Below, piece by piece: positions 1-8,759 of a stretch of 64,000 nt of DNA (positions are counted from its first letter, which is position 1; every line of letters starts with the position of its first letter). The stretch is from assembly GCF_022398325.1 (NCBI RefSeq), contig NZ_JAKEVD010000004.1:105923-169922 (forward strand), given 5' to 3'. The DNA is from Shewanella sp. Isolate13. GTDB lineage: Bacteria; Pseudomonadota; Gammaproteobacteria; Enterobacterales; Shewanellaceae. The position numbers and the translations under genes were made by a program. The notes below the pieces were generated by a model. It made no database searches. It saw only the letters and a list, made by a program, of their open reading frames with translations, and was not told the DNA's origin.

Positions 1-29
1 CTTTATGGTATCGAGAAAAAGAGAAATGG

Positions 30-2060
30 CTAATGAGTGTTAATTGGAATAGTGGCCACTAAAGTATCAACCCCATTTGGTGTTTCCACTTCGATGAGTA
101 ACGCACCAGAATTAACTGCATCTTCACCTTTCACCAGAATACCGAAACTTAGCCCACCTGGAGCATTGGTCGAAGGCCAAACGAAGCTGCTCTTGCTCAC
201 GACCGTCCCCGCCGTTGCGCTTATATTCACCTTGGTTCCCGCTGGCATCTGCTGATCATTGAGATCTTTTATTGTCAGTGAAACCTGCCCCGTCTCTTTG
301 CCATATAAGTCCAATACGCCATCGCCGTTATCGCTTGAGCTGTCTATTACAATAATATCGCTTCCATATGCGGTACTTCCCGACATGATCAAAACTAGAC
401 TACCTCGCACATTGATGGACTTAGAGTTAGAGATGCCGTCAGCACAGCCACTATGGGCTGGCTCGCTACACAAGACGCCGTTATAAAGCTGGTCCCGTGC
501 GGTAAACGCTCCGTCACCATTGAAGTCTATCAACTCCTCTAACCCATCCTCATTGAAGACGCCATCTTCATTGTAGTCGTTAAAGGCCTCATCCATATCA
601 TTAGAGCGCCCCGCTACATCTTGCGCCAAAAAGGCTGTCATCTCGGCGGCATCGAAACGACCGTTACCATTAGAGTCAGGGAAAGACTCTTCACCAATCG
701 CTGTTGCCGTCACCGTTGCGCGACCGTTTAATGGACGTGGATGCTGACTCGTCCAAGTCACACTACACTCACCATTTTCAGTGAAGCAGGAAGAGCCGAT
801 TGCCCCACCTTCGGTGACAAATGAAACTGCGGTGCCATCGGGTGCAAGGTTATTAAATGCATCGGCTAGTCGAGCAGTGATCTTCACCTGCTCACCATCA
901 TAGCTCCAACCCTCAGGATTCAAGATCTCTGCAGAAAGTGAAAAACTATTTTGATCAGGGATCCCGGTGGATACGACTAAGGTGCTAGATTGACTGGATA
1001 GAAGTGGATCGCTGCTGTCGATAGTTGCCGTTACCCTTACCGGAGTCGCCACGGTACCAGAGGTCACTATCGTTTGGACGATACCGCTGCCGTTTGTGCT
1101 CGCCTGCGTAGGCTGTATCTTTAGACCACCAACTTCGGTATTCAAAGCAAAGTTCACCGCCGCATTACTGACTGGGTTACCATTGGTATCCAGCACCTTA
1201 AACAGCACTGTTGATGATTCATCCCTACCCGAACCTAAAATACCAATATTAGTCGGCGTCGCCGAGACGAATACAATACTGCCCTTTTCTGCGGCCAAAA
1301 CATTAATGCTTCCGGTTGCGAACAGGTTTATTCCTCCGGCATTGGCACTGATATTGATGGTATCGTCACCAACACAGCCCTTTGCTAGATATGTACTGGT
1401 AGCAACGCCTTTGACTAGCATCACGGGCGAGCTCATCTCAGCTAACGGTGTAGACAGTAACGAGCAACCAGAGCTAAAGAAAACATCTATCGCCTCCATA
1501 AAAGGCTGCCCTTGTTCATCGACAATCATCACCGACACACTGGCGGTGCCGCCCGCCGATAGCGAGTCGGTACTCACCTCGGCAACACCGCTCTGCAGTG
1601 GGTCACCGCTACCCATCTCTAAGTTGGTGGCACCAATGACGATAATCGCCGTGTCCTGCTCACCCGAGACTAGGCTCGCGGTTACCGAGCCAGCTCCTAG
1701 CTCACTACCCGCATAGATAACCACGCTGGCATTGCCCTCATCATCAGTCACTGCCGTTGTGATGGGTAACTCTCCCAGAGTACTGCCAAAGGTGACAATA
1801 ACGGGCTCAGTGATGCCACTGACATTAGCCACTAACTTTCCTGGATTAACCGAAGAGATAGATGAGATTTCATTGCCTTCGGCATCGGTAACGCTTAGAG
1901 AAACCTCATAGGTAACAGTCGCCGTAGGTGCGGCGTTATCGTTGATTAACTCGCAGGGAACATTGTTAGGACAAACAGGGCCATCCCCATCATCCCCACC
2001 GCAAGCTGTTAATACGAAACTTAAAAAGACAAGAGCAATTATTCTATTGAAGGACACCAT
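30..2060 (-). CDS. Large Ig-like-domain lipoprotein with EF-hand-like loops
   Basis: Hypothetical surface or periplasmic lipoprotein of about 677 residues. I start it at the ATG ending at 2060 because GGAG lies 6-7 bases upstream; an in-frame start 19 codons further up lacks this. The N-terminus is a short hydrophobic signal ending in the lipobox LTAC (Cys20), followed by an acidic GGDDGDG linker. The body is a series of Ser/Thr/Val/Gly-rich segments of about 100 residues that resemble bacterial Ig-like (Big_1, invasin-type) domains. Around residues 458-520 there are three loops of the D-x-N-x-D/N-G type (DSNGNGRF, DYNEDGVF, DFNGDGAF) like EF-hand or dockerin calcium loops. The family suggests adhesion or a structural role; no enzyme motif was seen. 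No neighbouring gene suggests a function. Confidence 0.75.
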   Translation of the reverse strand: MVSFNRIIALVFLSFVLTACGGDDGDGPVCPNNVPCELINDNAAPTATVTYEVSLSVTDAEGNEISSISSVNPGKLVANVSGITEPVIVTFGSTLGELPITTAVTDDEGNASVVIYAGSELGAGSVTASLVSGEQDTAIIVIGATNLEMGSGDPLQSGVAEVSTDSLSAGGTASVSVMIVDEQGQPFMEAIDVFFSSGCSLLSTPLAEMSSPVMLVKGVATSTYLAKGCVGDDTINISANAGGINLFATGSINVLAAEKGSIVFVSATPTNIGILGSGRDESSTVLFKVLDTNGNPVSNAAVNFALNTEVGGLKIQPTQASTNGSGIVQTIVTSGTVATPVRVTATIDSSDPLLSSQSSTLVVSTGIPDQNSFSLSAEILNPEGWSYDGEQVKITARLADAFNNLAPDGTAVSFVTEGGAIGSSCFTENGECSVTWTSQHPRPLNGRATVTATAIGEESFPDSNGNGRFDAAEMTAFLAQDVAGRSNDMDEAFNDYNEDGVFNEDGLEELIDFNGDGAFTARDQLYNGVLCSEPAHSGCADGISNSKSINVRGSLVLIMSGSTAYGSDIIVIDSSSDNGDGVLDLYGKETGQVSLTIKDLNDQQMPAGTKVNISATAGTVVSKSSFVWPSTNAPGGLSFGILVKGEDAVNSGALLIEVETPNGVDTLVATIPINTH

Positions 2061-2302
2061 ATCTATCTCCATATAAAGCTTAGGTGTATACAAGGTGTAT
2101 AAAAATGAAGCACTCAATAGGTATAGGTGAATATCCGCAATATTTCACATTTTATTTTGATAAACAGCAGAGTATCAGCCTCTTGATTCTAGGCGCTCAA
2201 GCTCAGCTCCTACGAGCCATCAAACCACAGCTGGATAACTGCGACTTGAACAGTCCCTCTCGTAGAAATCATCGCTGTTGGCGGTTTGATTTAGCCTAGG
2301 TG
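2061..2302. other. Spacer with no supported gene
   Basis: This is the 5' flank of the lipoprotein gene. A short plus-strand frame from 2105 to 2299 has an ATG but no recognisable product and no homology I can name, so it is not called. The lipoprotein promoter should lie here, but I cannot define it. Confidence 0.4.
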
Positions 2303-2730
2303 GTGAACCTTTGCTTCATCAATGCTTAGGCAGCCGTTAATGTATCTTCCAACATCTGTGGTTCCAATGACCTGCGGCCAGCGTATGTACAGAGGTTATG
2401 CTCCCTCAAAGCAGCGAACTTTTGCTTCATCAATGCTTAGGCAACTGTTGATGTATCTTCTTACATCTGTGGTTCCAATGGCCTGCGGCCAGCGCATGTG
2501 CAGAACCTAGAAGTTCACCCAAAGCAGTGAACCTTTGCTTTATCAATGCTTAGGCAACTGTTGATGTACCTTCCTACATCTGTGGTTCCAATGGCCTGCG
2601 GCCAGCGCATGTGCAGAACCTAAAAGTTCACCCAAAACAGTGAACCTTTGCTTTATCAATGCTTAGGCAACTGTTGATGTACCTTCCTACATCTGTAGTT
2701 CCAATGGCCTGCGGCCAGCGCATGTGCAGA
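2303..2730. repeat. Four tandem copies of a 111-113-bp unit
   Basis: Four successive units begin at about 2303, 2414, 2527 and 2640 (spacing 111, 113 and 113 bp). The last two are almost identical; the first is the most diverged. Each unit starts with a gtgaacctttgct-like block and carries two hairpins: GATGTA-6 nt-TACATC and TGGCC-TGC-GGCCA. Open frames running through the array (for example 2322-2510) only reflect the repetition and are not genes. Confidence 0.9.
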
Positions 2731-2770
2731 CACTTCTGAGGCTCGCTTTTCGCCATCCCTGACCGCTCAA

Positions 2771-2790
2771 CGAAAACATCCATGTTTTCG
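2771..2790. repeat. Perfect 9-bp hairpin with a CC loop
   Basis: CGAAAACAT, then CC, then ATGTTTTCG. It lies just downstream of the tandem repeat and shares the ATCCAT core with two hairpins at 2992-3005 and 3016-3031. Confidence 0.7.
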
Positions 2791-2944
2791 ACGGCCTCAG
2801 CCGCATCTGCACTGGGTTAGAAAAGCACAATTCCCAGCTTTCAGCGTTAGTCATAGAAAGAGCTAAATCAACATCTACTCAGAGATTACAGAAAACACCA
2901 AATCCCCATCGAAATTGCCGAAGTACGTTAAAAAAATAGTCGTA

Positions 2945-3191
2945 ATGCCCACACGGACGTGGGCATAGCTTTCGCGGGGCAGACCGTTCTTAGGCATCCA
3001 TGCCTTCACGGCATTTGTGAATCCATTCACATCAGATGCCCCATCGGAAGCGTTAGACTATTTCGAATAAGTACGAGCAGTCTTCCTTGCCCGGGTGTGG
3101 GATGGAATCCTACGACTTTGGTCAGGCGTAGCCTGATAAATTTATCAAACGAAGTTTGATCAAAAAGCGTTCAACGGTCACCCAACCGTTG
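2945..3191. repeat. Chain of short self-contained hairpins
   Basis: Within about 250 bp I find: ATGCCCAC-6 nt-GTGGGCAT (2945-2966), AGGCAT-CC-ATGCCT (2992-3005), TGTGAAT-CC-ATTCACA (3016-3031), TCAGGC-GTA-GCCTGA (3122-3136), the palindrome TGATAAATTTATCA (3134-3147), ATCAAAC-GAA-GTTTGAT (3144-3160) and CAACGG-8 nt-CCGTTG (3172-3191). The units differ in sequence but share the design of a 6-8-bp stem with a tiny loop. None has a T-tract, so they are not standard terminators. Confidence 0.7.
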
Positions 3192-3268
3192 CCAAATTTG
3201 TGAAATCACCACCTAACAGATACACTTATTAAATACCCAATATCAAACAAAAAGCTGAAGTAGCAATC

Positions 3269-3727
3269 ATGGCTTTATCCCGCAAGAAGTGGAATACCAT
3301 CATCATCCTCGCATCTATTTTGATGATCTCAGTCCTGACTGTCATCGAAAGGAATAGCCAGCAAACACCGATGCAAACTCAGGCGCTATTCGACAAATCT
3401 GCGCCTCTATCACAGCTGCAATATGGCGAGCTTTGGCTGCAAAAACGTCAGTCTGGCTGGCAGTGCAGCTCGCGGGTACTCAACTGTTTAGAGTGGGCCA
3501 ATGCGTGGCAACAGGTGCATATCTCCGCCCTGACAGATAAACCTGAAACTTCTGGTGAGCCTATAGAACTGGTGATCCAAGTGGATGATCTTATCGATGC
3601 GCAGCTGTGGATTATGTTTAGTGAGCAAGGTTTGCTTAAGTCGCCTTCAGGAAATTGGTATCAGATCCCACCGAGCTTACGAGAGAGCTTAAAACCGATT
3701 GTTCGGGGGCTGGTAAACGAGCGCTAG
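3269..3727 (+). CDS. Hypothetical single-pass membrane protein upstream of mutM
   Basis: This 152-residue protein is not one I can name. Residues about 9-26 are a hydrophobic segment after a basic start (MALSRKK), so it should be either a signal-anchored inner-membrane protein or exported with an uncleaved signal. The rest is soluble, rich in Gln, Trp and Leu, with two cysteines in a WQCSS...NCLEW stretch near residues 66-76 that could form a disulfide in the periplasm. It ends about 58 bases before mutM on the same strand, and the two may be cotranscribed. No catalytic motif was seen. Confidence 0.7.
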   Translation: MALSRKKWNTIIILASILMISVLTVIERNSQQTPMQTQALFDKSAPLSQLQYGELWLQKRQSGWQCSSRVLNCLEWANAWQQVHISALTDKPETSGEPIELVIQVDDLIDAQLWIMFSEQGLLKSPSGNWYQIPPSLRESLKPIVRGLVNER

Positions 3728-3785
3728 CGACAGGCTAAAGGAGTCATAGGCTGTCAAATAACACGATAAAAAAGAGAGAGAATAA

Positions 3786-4601
3786 ATGCCGGAACTCCCC
3801 GAAGTTGAAGTCACTAGACAAGGTGTATCCCCCTATCTAATTGATAATCAAGTGACGGATTTAATCATCCGCAATCCATCGCTACGATGGCCTGTTCCCG
3901 AAATTGCCAAGCAGATTATCGGTCAGACAATTAGAAACGTACGTCGCCGCGCCAAGTACCTGCTTATCGATACCGATGCGGGCACCAGCATAGTGCACTT
4001 GGGGATGTCTGGCAGCTTACGGATTCTGCCTGCCTCTACGCCTGCGGAGAAACATGACCATATCGATCTGGTGCTCGCGAGCGGTAAGGCTCTGCGCTTT
4101 AATGATCCACGACGCTTTGGCGCTTGGCTGTGGTGCGAGCTGCCCGAACAGGCGCATCCGTTACTGTCGAAACTTGGCCCCGAGCCGCTCACTGACGCCT
4201 TTAATGCCGATTACTTGCTCGAGTGCTTAGCTAACAAGAAGAAGGCGATAAAGCTATGTTTGATGGACAATCATATCGTTGTGGGTGTAGGGAATATTTA
4301 CGCCAACGAGGCGCTGTTCGCCGCGGGTATTCATCCACAAGCTGAAGCGGGCAAGGTCGATGCCGAACGTATCGAGGTTTTGGTCGCTGAGGTAAAACAG
4401 ATCTTAGCGGGCGCCATAAAGCAGGGCGGCACCACACTAAAAGACTTTACCAATGCCGATGGTAAGCCGGGCTACTTTGCCCAGAAGCTGCATGTCTATG
4501 GCCGTGGCGGCGAGACCTGCAGCCATTGCGGCCATCTACTTAGTGAGATAAAACTGGGTCAACGGGCAACGGTGTTCTGTAGCCTCTGCCAAAAGCTTTA
4601 G
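3786..4601 (+). CDS. mutM: Formamidopyrimidine-DNA glycosylase (Fpg/MutM)
   Basis: Base-excision repair enzyme that removes 8-oxoguanine and formamidopyrimidines and nicks the abasic site (family knowledge). At 271 residues it is of normal length for Fpg. The N-terminus MPELPEVEV gives the catalytic Pro2 and Glu3. The middle carries the helix-two-turn-helix region with [14 protein letters not shown]. The C-terminus is the zinc finger, with CSHCG and CSLCQ pairs supplying four cysteines. All key residues are present, so it should be active. It is downstream of the small membrane protein and followed by a repeat spacer. Confidence 0.97.
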   Translation: MPELPEVEVTRQGVSPYLIDNQVTDLIIRNPSLRWPVPEIAKQIIGQTIRNVRRRAKYLLIDTDAGTSIVHLGMSGSLRILPASTPAEKHDHIDLVLASGKALRFNDPRRFGAWLWCELPEQAHPLLSKLGPEPLTDAFNADYLLECLANKKKAIKLCLMDNHIVVGVGNIYANEALFAAGIHPQAEAGKVDAERIEVLVAEVKQILAGAIKQGGTTLKDFTNADGKPGYFAQKLHVYGRGGETCSHCGHLLSEIKLGQRATVFCSLCQKL

Positions 4602-4732
4602 AAGAAGGTACAAGGGCGTTCGCGAGCTCACTTCTAGGACCTAGGCTCTAGGTTCTAGGGCGGACTACGTCCTGCTAGGAAAAGCAAATGCCAAAAACCT
4701 ACCTTTGTCCTTGATTTGCTTTTCCATCTAAG

Positions 4733-5247
4733 CTTTAACCGCCTTTGCTCTTCCTAGGGCCTGTTTTTTCTAGAGCCTAGGACCAGCTTTTCCGTCTCAG
4801 CTTTAACCGCCTTAGCTTGTACCGTCTTTGCTCTTCCTAGGGCCTGCTTTTCCTAGGGCCTAGGACCAGCTTTTCCGTCTCAGCTTTAACCGCCTTAGCT
4901 TGTACCGTCTTTGCTCTTCCTAGGGGCTGTTTTTCCTAGAGCCTAGGACCTGCTTTTCCGTCTCAGCTTTAACCGCCTTTGCTCTTCCTAGGGCCTGTTT
5001 TTTCTAGAGCCTAGGACCAGCTTTTCCGTCTCAGCTTGAACCGCCTTAGCTTGTACCGTCTTTGCTCTTCCTAGGGCCTGCTTTTCCTAGGGCCTAGGAC
5101 CAGCTTTTCCGTCTCAGCTTTAACCGCCTTAGCTTGTACCGTCTTTGCTCTTCCTAGGGGCTGTTTTTCCTAGAGCCTAGGACCTGCTTTTCCGTCTCAG
5201 CTTTAACCGCCTTAGCTCTTCCTAGGGCCTGTTTTTCCTAGGGCCTT
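4733..5247. repeat. Higher-order tandem repeat (68/83/83-bp units, 234-bp super-unit)
   Basis: The spacer between mutM and the glycosyltransferase gene is built of units starting CTTTAACCGCCTT and ending TTTTCCGTCTCAG. Unit borders: 4733-4800 (68 bp, type A), 4801-4883 (83, B), 4884-4966 (83, C), 4967-5034 (68, A), 5035-5117 (83, B), 5118-5200 (83, C), then a partial unit to about 5247. Type A lacks the 15-bp AGCTTGTACCGTCTT insert. The A-B-C block of 234 bp is therefore duplicated as a whole. Units carry CCTAGG palindromes. No ORF or RNA gene is recognised inside. Confidence 0.92.
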
Positions 5248-5257
5248 CTCTCAATAA

Positions 5258-6985
5258 TCACTCCATCCAGCGCCCTGGGGTTGGGGTGAAGTACTGATAA
5301 CGTCTATCTGGCTCGGCGCAGGTCGGCAGCATATTGGCTTTAGTTAACAATACCCAATCATCGCGATGTGCCACGCCCATGCTTTTAGCGCCAGTAAAGT
5401 CAAAGCAGCTCAGCTTTTGATGATCGCCGACTAAGATATAGCGGTTATCTCCTTCATGCATCCACTGCCAGGCATTACGCTCTTGCTGCTCAAGGGGCGC
5501 GAGATAGCTAAAGTGAGTGATATCCACCGGAGAAAACAAGATAAACTGCTCTTTGAATTTAACGAGGCCAAGTTGACCATTCGGGCCTATCGCCTTTGCG
5601 GCATTTGCCATCAATGCCTGTGGCGTTCGCATAGGCTCTAAAATACTGTAGCCCCAAGTGCCCATCACAACCCAAGTTAGTGCAAGACTCACTCCCATTC
5701 TCACCATGGCTTGAGAATGTCGCAGGGTCAGCAAGATCGCAAACCAGATAAGCCCCACCGTCAGCAACAGGTAGCCCATATGAGTCAGATCTGCAGCATA
5801 ATCTGCCATCGCCTTAACGATAGCAGGGTGATGAATCAGCGCCAATACACCTGCTGTTGTAAACACTAGACCCAGTAACCACAACAGAGCCGTGAGGCCC
5901 CACTCAAACCAACGCTTGGTATCGGCCCCCGTAATAATTGCCGACAGTGCTAAGGCCAACATAGGCAGAGCAGGCAGGATATACACCCCGCGTTTGCCCG
6001 GGCTAATGCTGAAGAATACCAGCACCAATACCACCCAGATCAGCAGTATCGTAATCACAGGTTCGGCTTTGACCTTAGCCATAACTCGTTGCCAATGCGC
6101 AATTAACAATAGCGGCAACGGGAACCACATCACTGGCACAACACTGACTAAGAAATAGTACCAAGGCTTGATATGGTGCCATGCGTTGACGTAGCGCTCT
6201 CCCGTCTGTTTAAACAAGATATTATTTTGATATTGAATAAGCTCTGGTGTGCCTTGGCTCTGCACTATCAACACCATAGGCACCAACCAGCAGGCGATCA
6301 CGGCTAACATCGCCAGAGGCCCCGCAAGGCACCACCACTGTAGGCGCCCCTTAAACAGATCTTTTTGGATCAGGGCATAACCAATGATCGGAATCAGCAT
6401 CAACAGAGGCAGGAAGCCCACCCCCTTGGTGATCACCCCAAGCCCCATAAATGCCCAGCCAGCAAAGTACCAGCGCCAGTGAGGCCCCGTCATAAAGTGA
6501 CGCAGTAAACCGTAACAGCCAAGGGTGATCCAACACATCACCATGGCATCAATTTGGGCGTTCTTACTCTGAATTAAGAACTGAGGCGCTAACATCAACA
6601 GCAGTGCGGCATTGCGGCCAACACGCACATTCCACAGCCTTGAGCCTAGATCATAAACCAGAAAGAGCGTTAAGAAGCCCGCTAAGGCATTAGGCAGTAA
6701 AAAGGCCACCTTTAAACTGCCGGTCAATCCATAAAACAGTGCGATGGCCCACATGAATACTGGCGGCTTATCGGGATAGAACTCACCACCACGCTGAGGG
6801 AAGAACCACTGCCCCGAGTCCACCATCTCTCTGGCGACTTCGGCGAAACGCGGCTCATCGGCAGGCCAAGGCGAACGCCAACCTATTCCCACCAGCAAAA
6901 TGACTGCCGCAAATAGCAGCAACATACTCAACACTTGATAATAGTCATCGCTATTGAATCGTTGTTGCATCGATTTCAATATCAT
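5258..6985 (-). CDS. ArnT/PMT-like lipid-linked glycosyltransferase
   Basis: A 575-residue polytopic inner-membrane protein of the PMT/ArnT (GT83) type, which moves a sugar from an undecaprenyl- or dolichyl-type phosphate carrier to lipid A, protein or another envelope acceptor. The first membrane segment is followed by the periplasmic loop with PADEPRFAEVAREM; the acidic pair in DEPR is the expected catalytic element of this superfamily. About eleven further hydrophobic segments follow, with a soluble C-terminal tail. It is the last gene of a run with the GT2 enzyme and the TVP38-like protein, which would supply and handle the carrier. No arnA, arnB or arnD homologue lies nearby, so the sugar need not be aminoarabinose. 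An alternative ATG lies five codons inside. Confidence 0.85.
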   Translation of the reverse strand: MILKSMQQRFNSDDYYQVLSMLLLFAAVILLVGIGWRSPWPADEPRFAEVAREMVDSGQWFFPQRGGEFYPDKPPVFMWAIALFYGLTGSLKVAFLLPNALAGFLTLFLVYDLGSRLWNVRVGRNAALLLMLAPQFLIQSKNAQIDAMVMCWITLGCYGLLRHFMTGPHWRWYFAGWAFMGLGVITKGVGFLPLLMLIPIIGYALIQKDLFKGRLQWWCLAGPLAMLAVIACWLVPMVLIVQSQGTPELIQYQNNILFKQTGERYVNAWHHIKPWYYFLVSVVPVMWFPLPLLLIAHWQRVMAKVKAEPVITILLIWVVLVLVFFSISPGKRGVYILPALPMLALALSAIITGADTKRWFEWGLTALLWLLGLVFTTAGVLALIHHPAIVKAMADYAADLTHMGYLLLTVGLIWFAILLTLRHSQAMVRMGVSLALTWVVMGTWGYSILEPMRTPQALMANAAKAIGPNGQLGLVKFKEQFILFSPVDITHFSYLAPLEQQERNAWQWMHEGDNRYILVGDHQKLSCFDFTGAKSMGVAHRDDWVLLTKANMLPTCAEPDRRYQYFTPTPGRWME

Positions 6986-7001
6986 TTTTTAATTAACCTT
7001 A

Positions 7002-7667
7002 TTATTCATCGGTAACTATCTCGCCCACCTGTTTACGCAACCGAGTCTTATACAGGTAAGCGCCAATCAGAGATGAGAAAATAAACAGCACTATGCTGAT
7101 GATCAAGCTGTTGTGATCCGACAAGCCAATGCCTGCACCAGCAAAGCTAAAGATAAGCATCTGCGGGATGTAACCTACTCCGCTGCCTAAAAAAAACTTC
7201 CACGCACTCACATGAGTAGAGCCTGCGAATAAGTTAGTTAAGGCGTTACTACCAATTGGCAGTAACCGGATCATCAATACCTTTAAAAAAGTACGATGAA
7301 TTATCAGTCTCTCAAAACGAAATAGCTTATCTTTAAAACGCTTTTTAAGACTGCTTCTGAAGGTCAGTCTGGCAAAGTAAAAGGTGACCGCACAGCCAAG
7401 CAGTGCCGATGCAGTGCCCAGTAATGCCCCGTAGACGCCACCTAAGGCGAAACCAAAAACAACGGCGATAACTTGGCGAGGTCCACCAACACTGGTAAAT
7501 GCCGCCCCCATAAGAAATAGCACCACTAAGGCACTGTTACCGTTCTTTTCGACGTAGTTGCCTACCCAGTTGCTATCGGTCAGGTGCTCAAATAGACCTT
7601 GCTGGACTGCAAACATCAACAGTAGCAGTACTGTGATGACCAATAATGTTTTAGCTAAGCGTTTCAT
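7002..7667 (-). CDS. TVP38/TMEM64 (DedA-superfamily) membrane protein
   Basis: A 221-residue membrane protein with a VTT/SNARE-associated domain. The fold is marked by a glycine-rich half-loop (FGFALGGVYGALLGTA), a YFARL-type segment, and a second re-entrant region with RLLPIGSNALTNLFAG. Members of this superfamily are thought to act as lipid or undecaprenyl-phosphate translocases, or to keep envelope homeostasis. It lies between a GT2 glycosyltransferase (2 bases upstream) and an ArnT-like enzyme (16 bases downstream), so the three are almost certainly one operon. I infer that it recycles or flips the lipid carrier they use. Confidence 0.85.
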   Translation of the reverse strand: MKRLAKTLLVITVLLLLMFAVQQGLFEHLTDSNWVGNYVEKNGNSALVVLFLMGAAFTSVGGPRQVIAVVFGFALGGVYGALLGTASALLGCAVTFYFARLTFRSSLKKRFKDKLFRFERLIIHRTFLKVLMIRLLPIGSNALTNLFAGSTHVSAWKFFLGSGVGYIPQMLIFSFAGAGIGLSDHNSLIISIVLFIFSSLIGAYLYKTRLRKQVGEIVTDE

Positions 7668-7669
7668 AG

Positions 7670-8401
7670 CTATTGAACCTGTGTAGTCTCGGTCTTAACC
7701 ACATTGGGTAAACGAGTTCTACGGTTTAGCCACATCACCCCTAGGATATCGACAATCCCTACCCAGACGCGGTTCCAAGCGGTGTACTTAGACTCACCTT
7801 CCATGCGATCTCTATGGTTAACGATTGAGACCTTAACCTCTCCACCGAGACGACGAATCAGTGCAGGAATATAGCGATGCATATGATCGAAATAGGGTAG
7901 CTTCAAGAAGCTGGCCTTCGGGAACACCTTTAAGCCACAGCCAGTATCGGGTACGCCATCGCCGAGTAGGCCATCGCGCACCTTATTGGCCACACGAGAC
8001 TGGAAACGCTTCCAGGCAGTATCTTTACGGTTTTTACGATAGCCCGCGATGCAAAAGTCGCTATGGGTCATGGTTGGAATAAGATCTAGCATGGCTGGAA
8101 TATCTGCCGGATCATTTTGACCATCGGCATCGAGTGTCGCGATAATATCACCGCTAGCATGTTGAACACCGGTATGCAGCGCGGTACTTTGTCCGGTACT
8201 TTTTTCATGGCGAATCGCCTTAGTCGAGCAACCGAGTCGTTCACCCGTGCGCAGCAACTCACCGAAGGTATCGTCGTTGCTGCCATCATCCACAACGATC
8301 ACTTCGAAGGGCGTCTTATCTTTTAGCGCTCGATGGATCTCTTCCACTAAAGGACCAATATTAGCTTGCTCGTCTTTTGCTGGGATTACGACTGAAATCA
8401 A
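7670..8401 (-). CDS. GT2 glycosyltransferase, dolichyl-phosphate-mannose-synthase-like
   Basis: A 243-residue GT-A enzyme expected to load a sugar onto a polyprenyl phosphate at the cytoplasmic face. Seen: SVVIPAKDEQANIG at the N-terminus, VVDDGSNDDT (UDP-binding), ATLDADGQNDPADIP (DxD metal site) and GYRKNRKD. I choose the TTG start at 8401 because GGAG lies 8 bases upstream and the protein then begins at the family's usual point. A longer frame to 8467 adds 22 unlike residues. It lacks the C-terminal membrane helices of E. coli ArnC. It is the first gene of the operon with the TVP38-like protein and the ArnT-like acceptor transferase. Confidence 0.85.
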   Translation of the reverse strand: MISVVIPAKDEQANIGPLVEEIHRALKDKTPFEVIVVDDGSNDDTFGELLRTGERLGCSTKAIRHEKSTGQSTALHTGVQHASGDIIATLDADGQNDPADIPAMLDLIPTMTHSDFCIAGYRKNRKDTAWKRFQSRVANKVRDGLLGDGVPDTGCGLKVFPKASFLKLPYFDHMHRYIPALIRRLGGEVKVSIVNHRDRMEGESKYTAWNRVWVGIVDILGVMWLNRRTRLPNVVKTETTQVQ

Positions 8402-8711
8402 AATACTTACTCCAAAAAAGTTGTTAGAGCCGAAGTTCGACCCTGTGCAATCTTTGACTGAATCCATTACAAAGAGATAAATTCGTTGTCGATGGATACA
8501 GGGAAGTTCAGGCTTTCCTCTAATTTACACCATCAACTCTCTTAATACAGAACGACTCACACTTCTGCTGTAACGTACAGATAAACAAAGATAAAAATAT
8601 AAAAAAACACTAACTTAACTTAGCCCATGATTATGTTATTTTTAGTCAATGGGCGTGAATTGAGTTCTAGACTTGCTTAAGTCGCAATCCTCGAGCCCAA
8701 AATCTACCGAA
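8402..8711. other. Spacer upstream of the GT2 operon
   Basis: AT-rich region that should hold the promoter of the glycosyltransferase operon. A loose inverted repeat, GCCCAT...ATGGGC, lies at about 8621-8652. I see no gene in it. Confidence 0.4.
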
Positions 8712-8744
8712 ATAAAAAAGCCAACGCTTCTTAGGCGTTGGCTA
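8712..8744 (-). terminator. Rho-independent terminator after the wzi-like gene
   Basis: On the minus strand AGCCAACGC-7 nt-GCGTTGGCT is followed by TTTTTTATTT. It lies 16 bases past the stop of the Wzi-like gene. Confidence 0.9.
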
Positions 8745-8759
8745 TCTTATAAAGCTCTC

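Noticed and set aside
1096..1716. 206-codon plus-strand frame opposite the lipoprotein gene
   Set aside because: Antisense shadow of a well-supported gene; Ser/Thr/Pro-rich composition is the mirror of Ig-like coding sequence.
2105..2299. Short plus-strand frame beside the lipoprotein gene
   Set aside because: No recognisable domain and composition like the surrounding spacer; only a chance ATG with a weak upstream AAGG.
2322..2510. 62-codon frame in the 113-bp tandem repeat
   Set aside because: Its protein is just the repeat translated twice and is not kept open in the later copies.
2303..3191. CRISPR array
   Set aside because: The repeats are about 113 bp, directly abutting, without unique spacers, and no cas gene is present.
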